Positions 1 to 8,550 of a stretch of 64,000 bases of DNA are shown here, piece by piece (the stretch's first letter is position 1; each line of letters opens with the position of its first letter). Source of the DNA: Bacillus sp. Marseille-Q3570 (lineage in GTDB: Bacteria > Bacillota > Bacilli > Bacillales > Fictibacillaceae); NCBI RefSeq assembly GCF_946151055.1, contig NZ_CAMGYZ010000005.1, positions 248,001 to 312,000 of the forward strand, given 5' to 3'. A program made the position numbers and the translations under genes. Under the pieces are notes generated by a model, which was given only the letters and a program-made list of their open reading frames with translations, was not told where the DNA came from and searched no databases.

Positions 1-26
1 GTACCGTATGTTAATACTTTTTTCAT
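1..26 (-). CDS. tagD: Glycerol-3-phosphate cytidylyltransferase, N-terminal fragment (window edge)
   Basis: Only the first eight codons and part of the ninth are present, reading MKKVLTYG on the minus strand and running off the left edge. They match the start of the TagD/TarD family, which makes CDP-glycerol from CTP and glycerol-3-phosphate for wall teichoic acid. A strong AGGAGG (plus-strand positions 35-40) sits nine bases before the ATG, which fixes the start. The divergent neighbour uses CDP-glycerol as substrate, which supports the call. So few residues are visible that another nucleotidyltransferase of the same fold cannot be excluded. Confidence 0.65.
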
Positions 27-564
27 TGTTTGGTTCCTCCTATAAGTTTGCTAGATATAAAGACTCAAATAATTGTTACGTCCACAATGTATATATTAAT
101 ATAACAAATTTGCAAGACTGTAACATGTCCTTTACATTCTATTAACAATACTTCGGATTTATTTATACCACGTTTAACCTTAATTAAAACTTTTTATAAA
201 AAATTTACAATAGGGATCGATCAATTAATAATATTTACCAATAAAAACGTCGATTATACCATAAATATACATACGCTTGTCAAATCATGTAATCAATGTT
301 AATTGCAGGACTAAAGCCATAAATAAAAGTCTATTCAAAATTTATTAGAACAAAGTAAAACTGAATAGACTCTGTATTATGTTGACGATTCAAATAGGGT
401 TTGGTTTCGTAATTTTAAATATATTGTAAAAAGTTTCCTGTGTAAAGTTAATAAATTAAATCTTCCTAAAGGTTTCGCATTAATCATTTGTTTATGACTG
501 GCGTTTATGACTGGCGAAAATCTCCATTTGAAAATCGAAAGTTTACGGCATATAATATCGTATA
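27..564. promoter_or_regulatory. Divergent intergenic region between tagD and the glycerophosphotransferase gene
   Basis: This 538-nt, very AT-rich stretch has no credible gene and must hold the promoters for both flanking teichoic acid genes. Two structures stand out. A perfect 10-bp inverted repeat, AGTCTATTCA at 328-337 and TGAATAGACT at 362-371, has a 24-nt loop. On the minus strand it is followed by TTTATTTAT, so it could act as a weak terminator or attenuator in the tagD leader. A perfect 13-bp tandem duplication of TTTATGACTGGCG lies at 491-503 and 504-516. No promoter could be assigned with confidence. Confidence 0.5.
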
Positions 565-594
565 ATGTCAAGAGAGAGGGGCACAAGCAAAAAT

Positions 595-2709
595 ATGGGA
601 CCACAAGATTTGGAAAACATCAAGATTTTGAATCTCTATTTAGAAAATAAAATCTATAGAATCGACATACCTGTAAAGGATACTTTCATGGTTGATGCAG
701 CTCAAATGCAATTTGTCCTGGCAAATAGGCAAGATGACGAGGAAATCGTTTTGACTTCATCAAGTAAAGATTCATTAAATGAATTTACCATTTTTGAAAT
801 AGAGATCCCTTTCGATGCTTTTAAACTATCTGAAGATGATATCTGGGATTTATACGTCATACGTGAAACCCAGAATGGATTGAAAAAAAGCAGAATCAAA
901 AGTAATTTTGAGCACTTGAGGATATTGGCTATTGTCACTAAGGAAAATCAAAAAATGTTCTATCCATTCACTACGAAAGAAGGGAATCTATCTTTTAGAT
1001 TTAATCAATATAATTTATTTGCAACATTTGATGATATCCAATTAACAAACTCTGGAGAAATTTCAGTATCAGGATTTTTCAACTATCCACCATTCCATTC
1101 AGTTGGAGGCTATAACATTAAAAGATTAAAGCTGGTGATCAACAATAATGGTGAAGAGGAAAAGTCTATTGATGTAAAACGCGTTGCCCGCCCAGATCTC
1201 TATTCGAAATATACAAACACTCTTGCATTTAAAGAAATCGGTTTTGAAGGATCTTTTGATGTCAAAAAATATATTAATGGTAGTAATAAAAAAAGCTTCA
1301 AGTTTTTCTTGGAACTTGAATATGAACATGAAGGCAGGATTGAAACAATCAGGAGCATAAGAGTGCGATTGTCGCATGAGACCGAGCTTCCAGATAAATC
1401 GCTCCTAACGTTGAATGGTAAAAAGAAAAAAATATATTGTAGCGTTACAAAGAAATCAAAGTATTTTTTAGTGAATGTCGTTGATTATAATATGGTCAAA
1501 GAGACATTAACCAATATAAAATCCAAATGGGTGAAAATAAGAAGAAGCGACGACTTGAAAAAAATGTACAAGGTTGTCTTCTATTTACTTGGAAGAATCA
1601 TGCCAGCTGATCAGAAGTTGGTCATGTTCGAAAGCTTTTTAGGAAAACAATATAGTGATAGCCCAAGAGCTATTTATGAATATATGTTGGAAAACCATCC
1701 TGACTATAAAATGTATTGGAGTGTCGATCGAAGGCATCTAAAATTCTTTGCAGACAAAGATGTGAAATATGTAAGAAGGTTTTCCATCAGCTGGTTGTTA
1801 TTGATGACTAGAGCGAAATACTGGGTTTCAAATAGTAGATTACCTCTCTGGATCCCTAAACCGAAGCATACAATCTATCTGCAAACATGGCATGGTACAC
1901 CATTAAAAAGGTTGGCTGCTGATATGGATGAGGTCCATATGCCAGGAACCAATACGAGAAAATATAAAGAAAATTTCTTGAGAGAAGCAAGCAAGTGGGA
2001 TTATTTAGTATCGCCTAACGCTTATTCCAGTGAAATATTCCAAAGAGCATTTGCGTTTGATAAAAAGATGATTGAATCGGGTTATCCACGTAACGACTTT
2101 CTTATAAATTGCAATGATCTGGAAAACATGAATCAGTTGAAAGAAAGAATGAATCTTCCTATGGATAAAAAAATTATTCTATATGCTCCTACATGGCGTG
2201 ATAATCAGTTTTATGCCAAAGGGAAGTACAAGTTCGATCTCCAGCTTGATTTGGATAAAATCAGAGAGGAACTTGGGGACGAATACATTGTTTTATTAAG
2301 GATGCATTATCTTGTAGCTGAAAACCTGGATTTATCCGGTTATGAAGATTTTGTTTATGATTTTTCATTTCATGAAGACATCAGAGAATTGTACTTGATA
2401 TCAGACATTCTGATAACGGACTATTCATCCGTCTTTTTCGATTATGCGAACCTAAAAAGACCGATGTTATTCTTTGTCTATGATATTGATGATTATAGAG
2501 ATAACTTAAGAGGATTCTATTTCGATTTCGAAGAAAAAGCACCAGGACCTTTGACACAAACAACTGAAGAGATTATTAAAGAGATAAAACTTATTGAAGA
2601 AAATGGATTCCTACCATCTGAAACTACGAAAGAGTTTTACAAAAAGTTTTGTTATTTAGAATCTGGGGAATCTTCGAAGAGAGTTGTAGATGAAGTGTTT
2701 GGAAAATAA
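595..2709 (+). CDS. CDP-glycerol:glycerophosphate glycerophosphotransferase (TagB/TagF family)
   Basis: The product transfers glycerol-phosphate from CDP-glycerol onto the teichoic acid primer or chain at the inner face of the membrane. The C-terminal half carries the Glyphos_transf signature blocks: TWHGTPLKRLA, YAPTWRDNQF, LLRMHYL, and ILITDYSSVFFDYA followed by KRPMLFFVYD. The N-terminal ~350 residues are the variable domain seen in long TagF-type polymerases. At about 704 residues it is close to TagF (about 750) and much longer than TagB (about 380), so a polymerase is more likely than a primase. An in-frame ATG exists at 565, but AGAGAGGGG at 572-580 precedes the ATG at 595, so the shorter form is preferred. 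It is divergent from tagD and followed by its own terminator. Confidence 0.88.
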   Translation: MGPQDLENIKILNLYLENKIYRIDIPVKDTFMVDAAQMQFVLANRQDDEEIVLTSSSKDSLNEFTIFEIEIPFDAFKLSEDDIWDLYVIRETQNGLKKSRIKSNFEHLRILAIVTKENQKMFYPFTTKEGNLSFRFNQYNLFATFDDIQLTNSGEISVSGFFNYPPFHSVGGYNIKRLKLVINNNGEEEKSIDVKRVARPDLYSKYTNTLAFKEIGFEGSFDVKKYINGSNKKSFKFFLELEYEHEGRIETIRSIRVRLSHETELPDKSLLTLNGKKKKIYCSVTKKSKYFLVNVVDYNMVKETLTNIKSKWVKIRRSDDLKKMYKVVFYLLGRIMPADQKLVMFESFLGKQYSDSPRAIYEYMLENHPDYKMYWSVDRRHLKFFADKDVKYVRRFSISWLLLMTRAKYWVSNSRLPLWIPKPKHTIYLQTWHGTPLKRLAADMDEVHMPGTNTRKYKENFLREASKWDYLVSPNAYSSEIFQRAFAFDKKMIESGYPRNDFLINCNDLENMNQLKERMNLPMDKKIILYAPTWRDNQFYAKGKYKFDLQLDLDKIREELGDEYIVLLRMHYLVAENLDLSGYEDFVYDFSFHEDIRELYLISDILITDYSSVFFDYANLKRPMLFFVYDIDDYRDNLRGFYFDFEEKAPGPLTQTTEEIIKEIKLIEENGFLPSETTKEFYKKFCYLESGESSKRVVDEVFGK

Positions 2710-2735
2710 ATCATAACATCTTACGTCTTTCGTTT

Positions 2736-2768
2736 GGCTGTCGAATTTGATCGACGGCCTGTTTTATT
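2736..2768 (+). terminator. Rho-independent terminator
   Basis: A 9-bp stem (2736-2744 with 2751-2759, one G-U pair) and a 6-nt loop are followed by TGTTTTATT. It closes the glycerophosphotransferase transcript and separates it from tagGH. Confidence 0.75.
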
Positions 2769-2780
2769 AACTTAGAATAT

Positions 2781-2869
2781 TTAGTAGTTGTACCTCTCTA
2801 ACCTTGCAGATTTTATATTTTTTCTGTAAAGGTGCGGTTAAATTTCTATAAATATGTACGAACTACTAA
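2781..2869 (+). promoter_or_regulatory. Nested stem-loop in the region upstream of tagG
   Basis: TTAGTAGTTGTAC (2781-2793) pairs with GTACGAACTACTAA (2856-2869), leaving one bulged base. Inside this, TAACC (2799-2803) pairs with GGTTA (2836-2840), and directly stacked TTGCAGA (2804-2810) pairs with TCTGTAA (2823-2829). The three levels are consistent with one folded RNA or an element remnant. It does not match a riboswitch class I recognise. It lies 120-210 nt before tagG and could be its leader, but no promoter was located. Confidence 0.4.
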
Positions 2870-2991
2870 TTGGCATACGGAGCATCAGGGTCAAGTTTAC
2901 AATTATGTATCATTTGTTGTGTTTTAAAAAGTATGAACGTATAATTTGAGAAGTATTTATCATTCAAAAGTTACACAGGAAGGACTAAAGT

Positions 2992-3816
2992 ATGAAATCC
3001 GTAATCACTGTGATTAAAGAACAGATTCAACACTTCTACTTGGTTAGAAGGTTATCTTTATATGAATTGAAAAGTTCAAATAGTAATAATTATTTAGGTA
3101 TGGCTTGGGAGCTCATCAATCCACTAATCCAAGTAGCGATTTATTGGTTTGTATTTGGATATGGTATTAGAAAGAGAGCGGATATCCCCTTGGAAAATGG
3201 GTTGGATGTTCCATTTCTTCAATGGATGCTTGCTGGAATCATCATTTGGTTCTTTTTCTATCAATCGACAATAAAGGGTTCAAAATCGATTTATACGAGG
3301 CTGAGAATGCTCTCAAAGATGAACTTTCCTATGAGTGTCATTCCTAACTATATTATTTTTTCACAATTTTATATCCATGCAGCCATGTTTGTCATCACGG
3401 TCTTGGTCATGCAATTTTCAGGATATCCGATAAATGTTTACTATTTGCAGTTCATCTACTTTACTTTTGCAACGTTCATGTTTATCTTTGCACTAGCATT
3501 AGTGACATCAACACTTGCAACCATCATTCGTGATGTACAAATGTTTTTACAAGCGACGCTACGTATGCTGCTCTATCTATCACCGATTTTGTGGCAGGTT
3601 TCAAATATCGACAATGCGTTTATACAGTTGGTTATGAAGATCAATCCTCTGTATTATTTAATTGAAGGGTATCGCGCCGGATTTTTCGGATTAGGTTGGT
3701 ACTTTATTGAAAACTGGGAATACACATTGTATTTCTGGGCTGTAACGGGTCTGCTCCTTTTCATTGGTGCGACCATACATGTGAAATTCAGAAGGCATTT
3801 CATCGACTTTCTATAG
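2992..3816 (+). CDS. tagG: Teichoic acid ABC exporter permease TagG
   Basis: This is the membrane half of the two-component ABC exporter that flips completed wall teichoic acid across the cytoplasmic membrane. The 274-residue protein has the ABC2 permease layout: an amphipathic N-terminus with the LYELKSSNSNNYLGMAWELINPLIQ block, then about six hydrophobic segments, including MLAGIIIWFFFYQSTIKGS and INPLYYLIEGYRAGFFG near the end. Length and motifs match TagG/TarG. The ATG follows AGGAAGGACTAAAGT. The next gene, the matching ATPase, starts 15 nt downstream, so the two form one transcript. Confidence 0.93.
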   Translation: MKSVITVIKEQIQHFYLVRRLSLYELKSSNSNNYLGMAWELINPLIQVAIYWFVFGYGIRKRADIPLENGLDVPFLQWMLAGIIIWFFFYQSTIKGSKSIYTRLRMLSKMNFPMSVIPNYIIFSQFYIHAAMFVITVLVMQFSGYPINVYYLQFIYFTFATFMFIFALALVTSTLATIIRDVQMFLQATLRMLLYLSPILWQVSNIDNAFIQLVMKINPLYYLIEGYRAGFFGLGWYFIENWEYTLYFWAVTGLLLFIGATIHVKFRRHFIDFL

Positions 3817-3831
3817 ATGAGAGGAATCAAT

Positions 3832-4638
3832 ATGGAAAAAGCGATTATCGTCAAAGACGTTTCGAAAAAATACAAATTATATAAGAAGTCTTCAGAGAAA
3901 ATTTTGGATTTGCTTACACCTAAAAGCTATGGTGAAGATTTTTATGCTTTAAATCATGTGGATTTTGAGGCTGATAAAGGTGATGTTGTAGGGTTTGTCG
4001 GAATCAACGGTTCTGGAAAATCGACATTATCAAACATCATTGCGGGGATCGTCCCGGAAACAACCGGTTCTGTGACTTTGAATGGACAAGCAGCATTGAT
4101 TGCGGTTGCTTCAGGTTTGAAAGGTGATCTGACTGGTAGAGAAAATATCGAGCTCAAATGTCTTATGCTTGGATTCTCCAAAAAAGAGATTCAAGAAATG
4201 GAAGAGGATATCATTGAGTTTGCAGAATTAGAGAAATTTATTGATCAACCAGTAAAATCCTATTCAAGCGGAATGAAATCACGTTTAGGTTTTGCGATTT
4301 CAGTAAATATCGACCCTGATATCCTGATCATTGATGAAGCATTATCTGTAGGAGATAAAGCGTTTGCGGAAAAATCCCTGGAAAAGATGAAAGAATTCAA
4401 AGCGAAAGGGAAAACGATGATTTTTGTAAGCCACTCAATTGGTCAGATGAAAAAATTCTGTGAAAAAATCCTGTGGCTTGAATTTGGAACCGTCAAAGAT
4501 TTCGGTCCAGTAGATGAAGTGTTACCGAAATATGAAGAATTTCTAAAGAAATATAAAAAAATGTCTAAAAAAGAGAAGAAAAAGTATAGAAAAGAAGCGA
4601 CCAAAAAGAATGCTGAGCTAAAAACAGCTACAATTTGA
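3832..4638 (+). CDS. tagH: Teichoic acid ABC exporter ATPase TagH
   Basis: This ATPase powers TagG. Visible motifs are Walker A (GINGSGKST), signature (YSSGMKSRLGF), Walker B (ILIIDEALSVGD) and the switch histidine (FVSHS). The start is taken at 3832 because GAGAGGA at 3818-3824 is a good ribosome site for it; the in-frame ATG at 3817 lies on that site. At about 268 residues the protein lacks the long C-terminal extension of B. subtilis TagH (about 527 residues) and resembles the short TarH of staphylococci. The C-terminus is a lysine-rich tail (KKYKKMSKKEKKKYRK). Confidence 0.92.
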   Translation: MEKAIIVKDVSKKYKLYKKSSEKILDLLTPKSYGEDFYALNHVDFEADKGDVVGFVGINGSGKSTLSNIIAGIVPETTGSVTLNGQAALIAVASGLKGDLTGRENIELKCLMLGFSKKEIQEMEEDIIEFAELEKFIDQPVKSYSSGMKSRLGFAISVNIDPDILIIDEALSVGDKAFAEKSLEKMKEFKAKGKTMIFVSHSIGQMKKFCEKILWLEFGTVKDFGPVDEVLPKYEEFLKKYKKMSKKEKKKYRKEATKKNAELKTATI

Positions 4639-4641
4639 ATG

Positions 4642-4683
4642 AAGAACCTTGACTACAACTTTAAGTCAAGGTTCTTTATTTGT
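4642..4683 (+). terminator. Rho-independent terminator after tagGH
   Basis: A perfect 13-bp stem (4642-4654 with 4664-4676) and a 9-nt loop are followed by TTTATTTGTTT. It ends the tagGH transcript. Confidence 0.88.
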
Positions 4684-4810
4684 TTAAGTAAGTACTTTAA
4701 GCAAGTAAAAATTTTCCTCGTAAAGATTTTACTTTGTAAAGATTTCGTTATGATTTGGATAATTGCGTTGCGGTACTAGAATCAATTTGTTAAAGTAACC
4801 TAGTATGATA

Positions 4811-4830
4811 AAAATTCGACAAAATTCGAC
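4811..4830. repeat. Tandem 10-bp direct repeat upstream of acyltransferase gene
   Basis: AAAATTCGAC occurs twice without a gap (4811-4820, 4821-4830), about 30 nt before the acyltransferase start. It could be an operator half-site pair or a slippage product. Confidence 0.5.
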
Positions 4831-4860
4831 AAACTTGATTTTAGTTCGTAGGTGATAAAA

Positions 4861-5919
4861 ATGATAAAGGAATGGAACCTATTACGCTTTGTTGCTTGCT
4901 TGAGTATTGTCTTTCTTCATAGTACTACTCAAACAGGGATATCTGCGGGTTATCCGCAAACTGAATTTTATAACCTGGCCCGACTGTTATTGTGCTACGC
5001 TACTCCAACATTCATTGTCTTATCAGAAATTATTTTGGCAAACCGTTATCCGGATCGTTTGGGAGAGGAGTTTTTCAGTAAACGAATAAAGTGGATCTAT
5101 TTTCCCTTTGTTTCGTTCGCGATTATTGATGCACTGGTCACGTTCAATTTGAGCGGCACGATCCAGTTGAAGGATAAAGTTCTTGATAACGTTTTGTTCG
5201 GTATGTTTGAGGGCTATTTTGTGTTGATCATCCTGCAATTTTACATCTTGCATTTTTTAGTCATTAAGTTCAATATTCCGATGAAGATTTTACTTCCGAT
5301 CAGTTATGTCGTAATGTTTGCTCACCTGCACTTTTTGAATTACTCTGAGTTAGCGTTCATAAAGGATAACCGGCATTATTTGAAATTGCCGTTTACAGCC
5401 TGGTTTGGTTATTTCACTACAGGCTATTTGATTGGACGGCATTATAAAAAGGTCATTGATTTCTCAAGAAAATATAAATGGTATATTCTAACCGGCCTAT
5501 TGGTGGCTGTGTATTTCATCGCAATGAATTATAAATTCGGTTTTACAAGTGTTAATTCTAAACGGTTTGATTTATTCCCATTTGTCATCTTAGGTAGTCT
5601 GGCGATTCTTACGTTTGGAAAATTCGTTCCTAACTCGAAAATTATTAATACAATCAGTAATTATTCATTCGGAATCTATTTATTACACTGGCAAGTCCAG
5701 CGATATGTGGGTCCTTATACAGCAAGCTTTTTCGAGCATACAAGTACACGTGTGATCGGATTGTTCATTATCAGCCTCATACTATCTATGCTGATTATTA
5801 AATCCATATCTCTATTACCATTTGGATCATATATAGTCGGCAACATTAAGAGAAAAAACAAATCTGTACGTATTCCTGAATCTCAGTATGGTTCAGTAAA
5901 CCATACGGTATCAAGATAA
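4861..5919 (+). CDS. Membrane acyltransferase (acyltransferase 3 family)
   Basis: This multi-pass membrane O-acyltransferase of about 352 residues has some ten hydrophobic segments. The first helix contains LRFVACLSIVFLHS, whose histidine is the conserved catalytic position of the acyltransferase-3 family (OatA, WecH and relatives). Near the C-terminus NYSFGIYLLHW is the typical last-helix motif. Such enzymes acetylate or succinylate cell-surface glycans, so modification of teichoic acid or of the polysaccharide made downstream is plausible, but the acceptor is unknown. The start is set at 4861 because AGGTGA (4850-4855) lies five bases upstream; a GTG at 4852 overlaps that site. It is a single gene with its own terminator. 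Confidence 0.82.
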   Translation: MIKEWNLLRFVACLSIVFLHSTTQTGISAGYPQTEFYNLARLLLCYATPTFIVLSEIILANRYPDRLGEEFFSKRIKWIYFPFVSFAIIDALVTFNLSGTIQLKDKVLDNVLFGMFEGYFVLIILQFYILHFLVIKFNIPMKILLPISYVVMFAHLHFLNYSELAFIKDNRHYLKLPFTAWFGYFTTGYLIGRHYKKVIDFSRKYKWYILTGLLVAVYFIAMNYKFGFTSVNSKRFDLFPFVILGSLAILTFGKFVPNSKIINTISNYSFGIYLLHWQVQRYVGPYTASFFEHTSTRVIGLFIISLILSMLIIKSISLLPFGSYIVGNIKRKNKSVRIPESQYGSVNHTVSR

Positions 5920-5928
5920 AGTGAAAGT

Positions 5929-5966
5929 GCTGGTTTCTAATATGATTGAAGCCAGCTCTTTTTTAT
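5929..5966 (+). terminator. Rho-independent terminator
   Basis: GCTGGTTTC (5929-5937) pairs with GAAGCCAGC (5948-5956), and the stem is followed by TCTTTTTT. It closes the acyltransferase gene. Confidence 0.82.
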
Positions 5967-5974
5967 GTTGATTT

Positions 5975-6100
5975 TTTACGAAATTCACTCCCTTTCCACG
6001 GGCGATCCGCAAGCCTCCTCACGAGTTCCTTGCTGCGGAGTCTCGCTTAGGTCTTTTTTCCGTTGGAGTGTCGCAAATTTCGCTCCAATCAAACTAAGTC
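5975..6100. repeat. GC-rich intergenic repeat element, long copy
   Basis: This stretch is much richer in G+C than its surroundings and begins with a TTCACTCCCTTTCCACGGGC end. It contains CCGCAAGCCTCCTCACGAG, TGCGGAGTCTCGC and an internal inverted pair TTGGAG/CTCCAA (6062-6085 region). A 24-nt stretch at 5980-6003 recurs inverted at 57022-57045 with 21 of 24 matches. Elements of this look (CTTTCCGCGGGCG..., CCTCC, GCGGGGTCTCGC) are, from memory, common between genes in Bacillaceae. The open frame across it (5965-6162) is not a gene. Confidence 0.6.
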
Positions 6101-6166
6101 GTATGGAAAAGAAGTGGAAAAAAATGCATGTTAGATTTTTTGTATATGACAATTTCACCTAAAATC

Positions 6167-6195
6167 TTTACATATCATTAATAATTGTCGATAAT
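6167..6195 (+). promoter_or_regulatory. tagA: Candidate sigma-A promoter for tagA
   Basis: TTTACA (6167-6172), a 17-nt spacer and GATAAT (6190-6195) lie 46 nt before the tagA start. Five of six bases match the consensus in each box. Confidence 0.55.
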
Positions 6196-6241
6196 TACAA
6201 TTAGAGTTAGTACGCCAAAAAGTACATTTAGGTGATGTTCA

Positions 6242-7012
6242 ATGCAAAATACAGCGAAAATTAATATACAAGATGAGCAAAGTGTAGAGATTCTGGATGT
6301 TCCTTTTGTGAAAGCAACACAGAATCAATTTATAGAGACTCTCCACACTCATGTCAAAAGGAAAGAAAAGAAGTTTGTCATTACAGCAAATCCAGAAATT
6401 GTGATGCAGACTTTTAAAGATGAATCATTTAAACAGATTGTTCAACAGAGTTCTTATGTTACTCCAGATGGAATTGGAATCATCATCGCTTCCAAGATGT
6501 TGAAGAAGCCTATTCCTGAAAGGGTTACAGGTTTTGAAACAATGATAGGATTACTTGAGAGGGCCGGGAAGAATCATCATTCTGTTTACTTTATAGGTGC
6601 GAAAGACACAACTATGAAAAAAGCAGTAAAAAACGTACATGCCAGATTTCCAGGCTTACGGGTAGTTGGTTTTCGGAACGGGTATTTTTCGAATAAGGAA
6701 AGCAAAAAAATCCGTGATGATATCAAACAGCTTCAACCTGATATGGTTTTTGTAGGTTTAGGCTGTCCGAGACAAGAAAAATGGATTTTCGAAAACTTTT
6801 CGCACTTCCAGAAGGGTATCTTTATGGGAGTAGGAGGAAGTTTCGATGTATTATCCGGTGAAGTGGCAAGGGCTCCGCATCTGATGAGGAAACTCCACCT
6901 CGAGTGGTTTTATAGACTTCTGAGTCAGCCGTGGCGTTTAAAAAGGATGTTGGAAATCCCTAAGTTTCTACTAAAGGTTTTCAAAGAAAAGATTGCGACC
7001 AGTACTCATTAA
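6242..7012 (+). CDS. tagA: N-acetylmannosaminyltransferase TagA (WecG/TagA/CpsF family)
   Basis: TagA adds ManNAc from UDP-ManNAc to undecaprenyl-PP-GlcNAc, the second step in making the wall teichoic acid linkage unit, at the cytoplasmic membrane surface. Family blocks are visible: VITANPEIVMQTF, YVTPDGIGIIIASKMLKKP, the ERVTGFE motif, FVGLGCPRQEKWI and GVGGSFDVLSGEVARAP. The length of 256 residues is normal. The start is ATG 6242, preceded by AGGTGATGTTCA. It is transcribed alone from the candidate promoter at 6167 and closed by the terminator at 7030. Its UDP-ManNAc would come from a 2-epimerase; one gene of that family lies at 14803. Confidence 0.95.
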   Translation: MQNTAKINIQDEQSVEILDVPFVKATQNQFIETLHTHVKRKEKKFVITANPEIVMQTFKDESFKQIVQQSSYVTPDGIGIIIASKMLKKPIPERVTGFETMIGLLERAGKNHHSVYFIGAKDTTMKKAVKNVHARFPGLRVVGFRNGYFSNKESKKIRDDIKQLQPDMVFVGLGCPRQEKWIFENFSHFQKGIFMGVGGSFDVLSGEVARAPHLMRKLHLEWFYRLLSQPWRLKRMLEIPKFLLKVFKEKIATSTH

Positions 7013-7029
7013 TTTTTTATCATTACTTC

Positions 7030-7067
7030 AAAGTGTAGAGGGACAGAATGTTTTTCTGCACTTTTTT
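7030..7067 (+). terminator. Rho-independent terminator after tagA
   Basis: AAAGTGTAGA (7030-7039) pairs with TCTGCACTTT (7055-7064), with one G-U pair, and runs into a T-rich tail. The loop is 15 nt, so it is less stable than its neighbours. Confidence 0.7.
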
Positions 7068-7328
7068 AAAGACTTATTTTATTTCCAATCTTTACTTGAA
7101 AAGGAAAGGCTTTTTTCCTACATCAAACAGTTTCTACTTTCAAAGAATAAGGATTGTGAACTGTAAAAATAGGGAATATCGTCAGTAACGATCAGTGTGT
7201 TTCGAAGTGTTTAATTAGTTTTAATAAATTGAATTATAATCTTTACAATCTTTACTGAATAGAGAATTGATTTTCAATAATTATATGATACGCTTACCTA
7301 GAATGTTTTTGAAAAGGAGATCCAGTTT

Positions 7329-8393
7329 ATGGACCAGAACATGATCATAGCACTGATGACTTCATTTATAACCGTACTGATCATTACTCCATTCGTCATA
7401 AAATTCGCTCATAAAATAGGGGCAACAGATAAACCGAATAATCGGAAAGTCCATCAAAAAGTGATGCCGCGTTTAGGTGGGCTGGCGATATTTATCGGAT
7501 GTACTGCTGGATACTTTGCTGGGGGTCTCTATAAAGAGCAAATGACCGGGATTCTGATAGGGGCTTTTTTAATCATCGTTTTAGGAATCCTGGATGATAT
7601 TTTGGAATTATCAGCTATCGTGAAGCTTTTAGGGCAATTGATCGCTGCAACCCTTGTCGTTTCGACAGGTTTGACGATAAATGTCCTAAGTGTCCCATTC
7701 CTTGTTGAAAATTATGAACTTGGAATATGGTCGTATCCGATTTCCGTATTGTGGATTGTTGCCATTACGAATGCGATCAATCTGATTGATGGATTAGACG
7801 GACTGGCTGCAGGTATATCTTTGATTGGAATTGCAACGATAGCATTTATGGCAGGGGCTGCTGGTAAAGGACTGATTATGACCTTAGCCTTGATCTTGAT
7901 TGGAAGTATCATCGGTTTTCTCTTTTACAACTTCCATCCAGCAAAGATTTTCATGGGTGATACCGGAGCATTGTTCTTAGGGTATGCAATTGCAATCCTA
8001 TCGCTCTTAGGGCTATATAAAAGTGTGACCTTGTTCAGTTTTCTCGTACCGATTCTTATCCTTGGGGTCCCGATTTTTGATACGTCATTTGCTATAATAC
8101 GGCGGATTGTTAATAAAAAGCCGATTTCAGCACCAGATAAGTCACATTTGCATCATCGTATTTTAGCTCTTGGTTTATCGCACAGGAATACTGTATTAGT
8201 CATTTATGCATTCGGAATCATTTTCAGCCTTTGTGCAGTACTTGTGACAGAGACGACGTTGATCGGGTCTTTGTTGATCTTATTCGGTTTATTCATTGCG
8301 TTTCAGCTCGTTGCTGAAACCGTTGGCCTTGTAAGTGATCGATATAAACCGTTTCTCCGGTTTTATCGAAAAGTCATTAAAAGCAGACAATAA
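7329..8393 (+). CDS. tagO: Undecaprenyl-phosphate GlcNAc-1-phosphate transferase TagO (MraY/WecA family)
   Basis: TagO transfers GlcNAc-1-P from UDP-GlcNAc to undecaprenyl phosphate, the committed step of wall teichoic acid synthesis. The 354-residue integral membrane protein has some eleven hydrophobic segments. Family motifs are present: DKPNNRKVHQKVMPRLGG, the catalytic NLIDGLDGLAAG, FMGDTGALFLGY, and HLHHRIL in the last cytoplasmic loop. The ATG follows AAAAGGAGATCCAGTTT. No other initiating transferase (TuaA/WbaP type) is encoded in the polysaccharide cluster that follows, so TagO may also prime that polymer; this is inference. Confidence 0.95.
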   Translation: MDQNMIIALMTSFITVLIITPFVIKFAHKIGATDKPNNRKVHQKVMPRLGGLAIFIGCTAGYFAGGLYKEQMTGILIGAFLIIVLGILDDILELSAIVKLLGQLIAATLVVSTGLTINVLSVPFLVENYELGIWSYPISVLWIVAITNAINLIDGLDGLAAGISLIGIATIAFMAGAAGKGLIMTLALILIGSIIGFLFYNFHPAKIFMGDTGALFLGYAIAILSLLGLYKSVTLFSFLVPILILGVPIFDTSFAIIRRIVNKKPISAPDKSHLHHRILALGLSHRNTVLVIYAFGIIFSLCAVLVTETTLIGSLLILFGLFIAFQLVAETVGLVSDRYKPFLRFYRKVIKSRQ

Positions 8394-8443
8394 TTATGTT
8401 CATATAAGGGGTTGACTCAATAAGCTTGGCTCTTCAATGTTTT

Positions 8444-8475
8444 GGAGCTGCAGGCTTTGGGTCAGCTCCTTTTTA
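8444..8475 (+). terminator. Rho-independent terminator after tagO
   Basis: GGAGCTG (8444-8450) pairs with CAGCTCC (8463-8469) and is followed by TTTTTATT. Confidence 0.8.
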
Positions 8476-8550
8476 TTATGCGAATTTTACTTTTATAGGG
8501 GAGTGAAGCCGACTTGTATGGAAGGACCACTTTTTCCAGGACGAAAACTT

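Noticed and set aside
5965-6162. A 65-codon open frame before tagA
   Set aside because: It covers the GC-rich repeat element and begins inside the upstream terminator.
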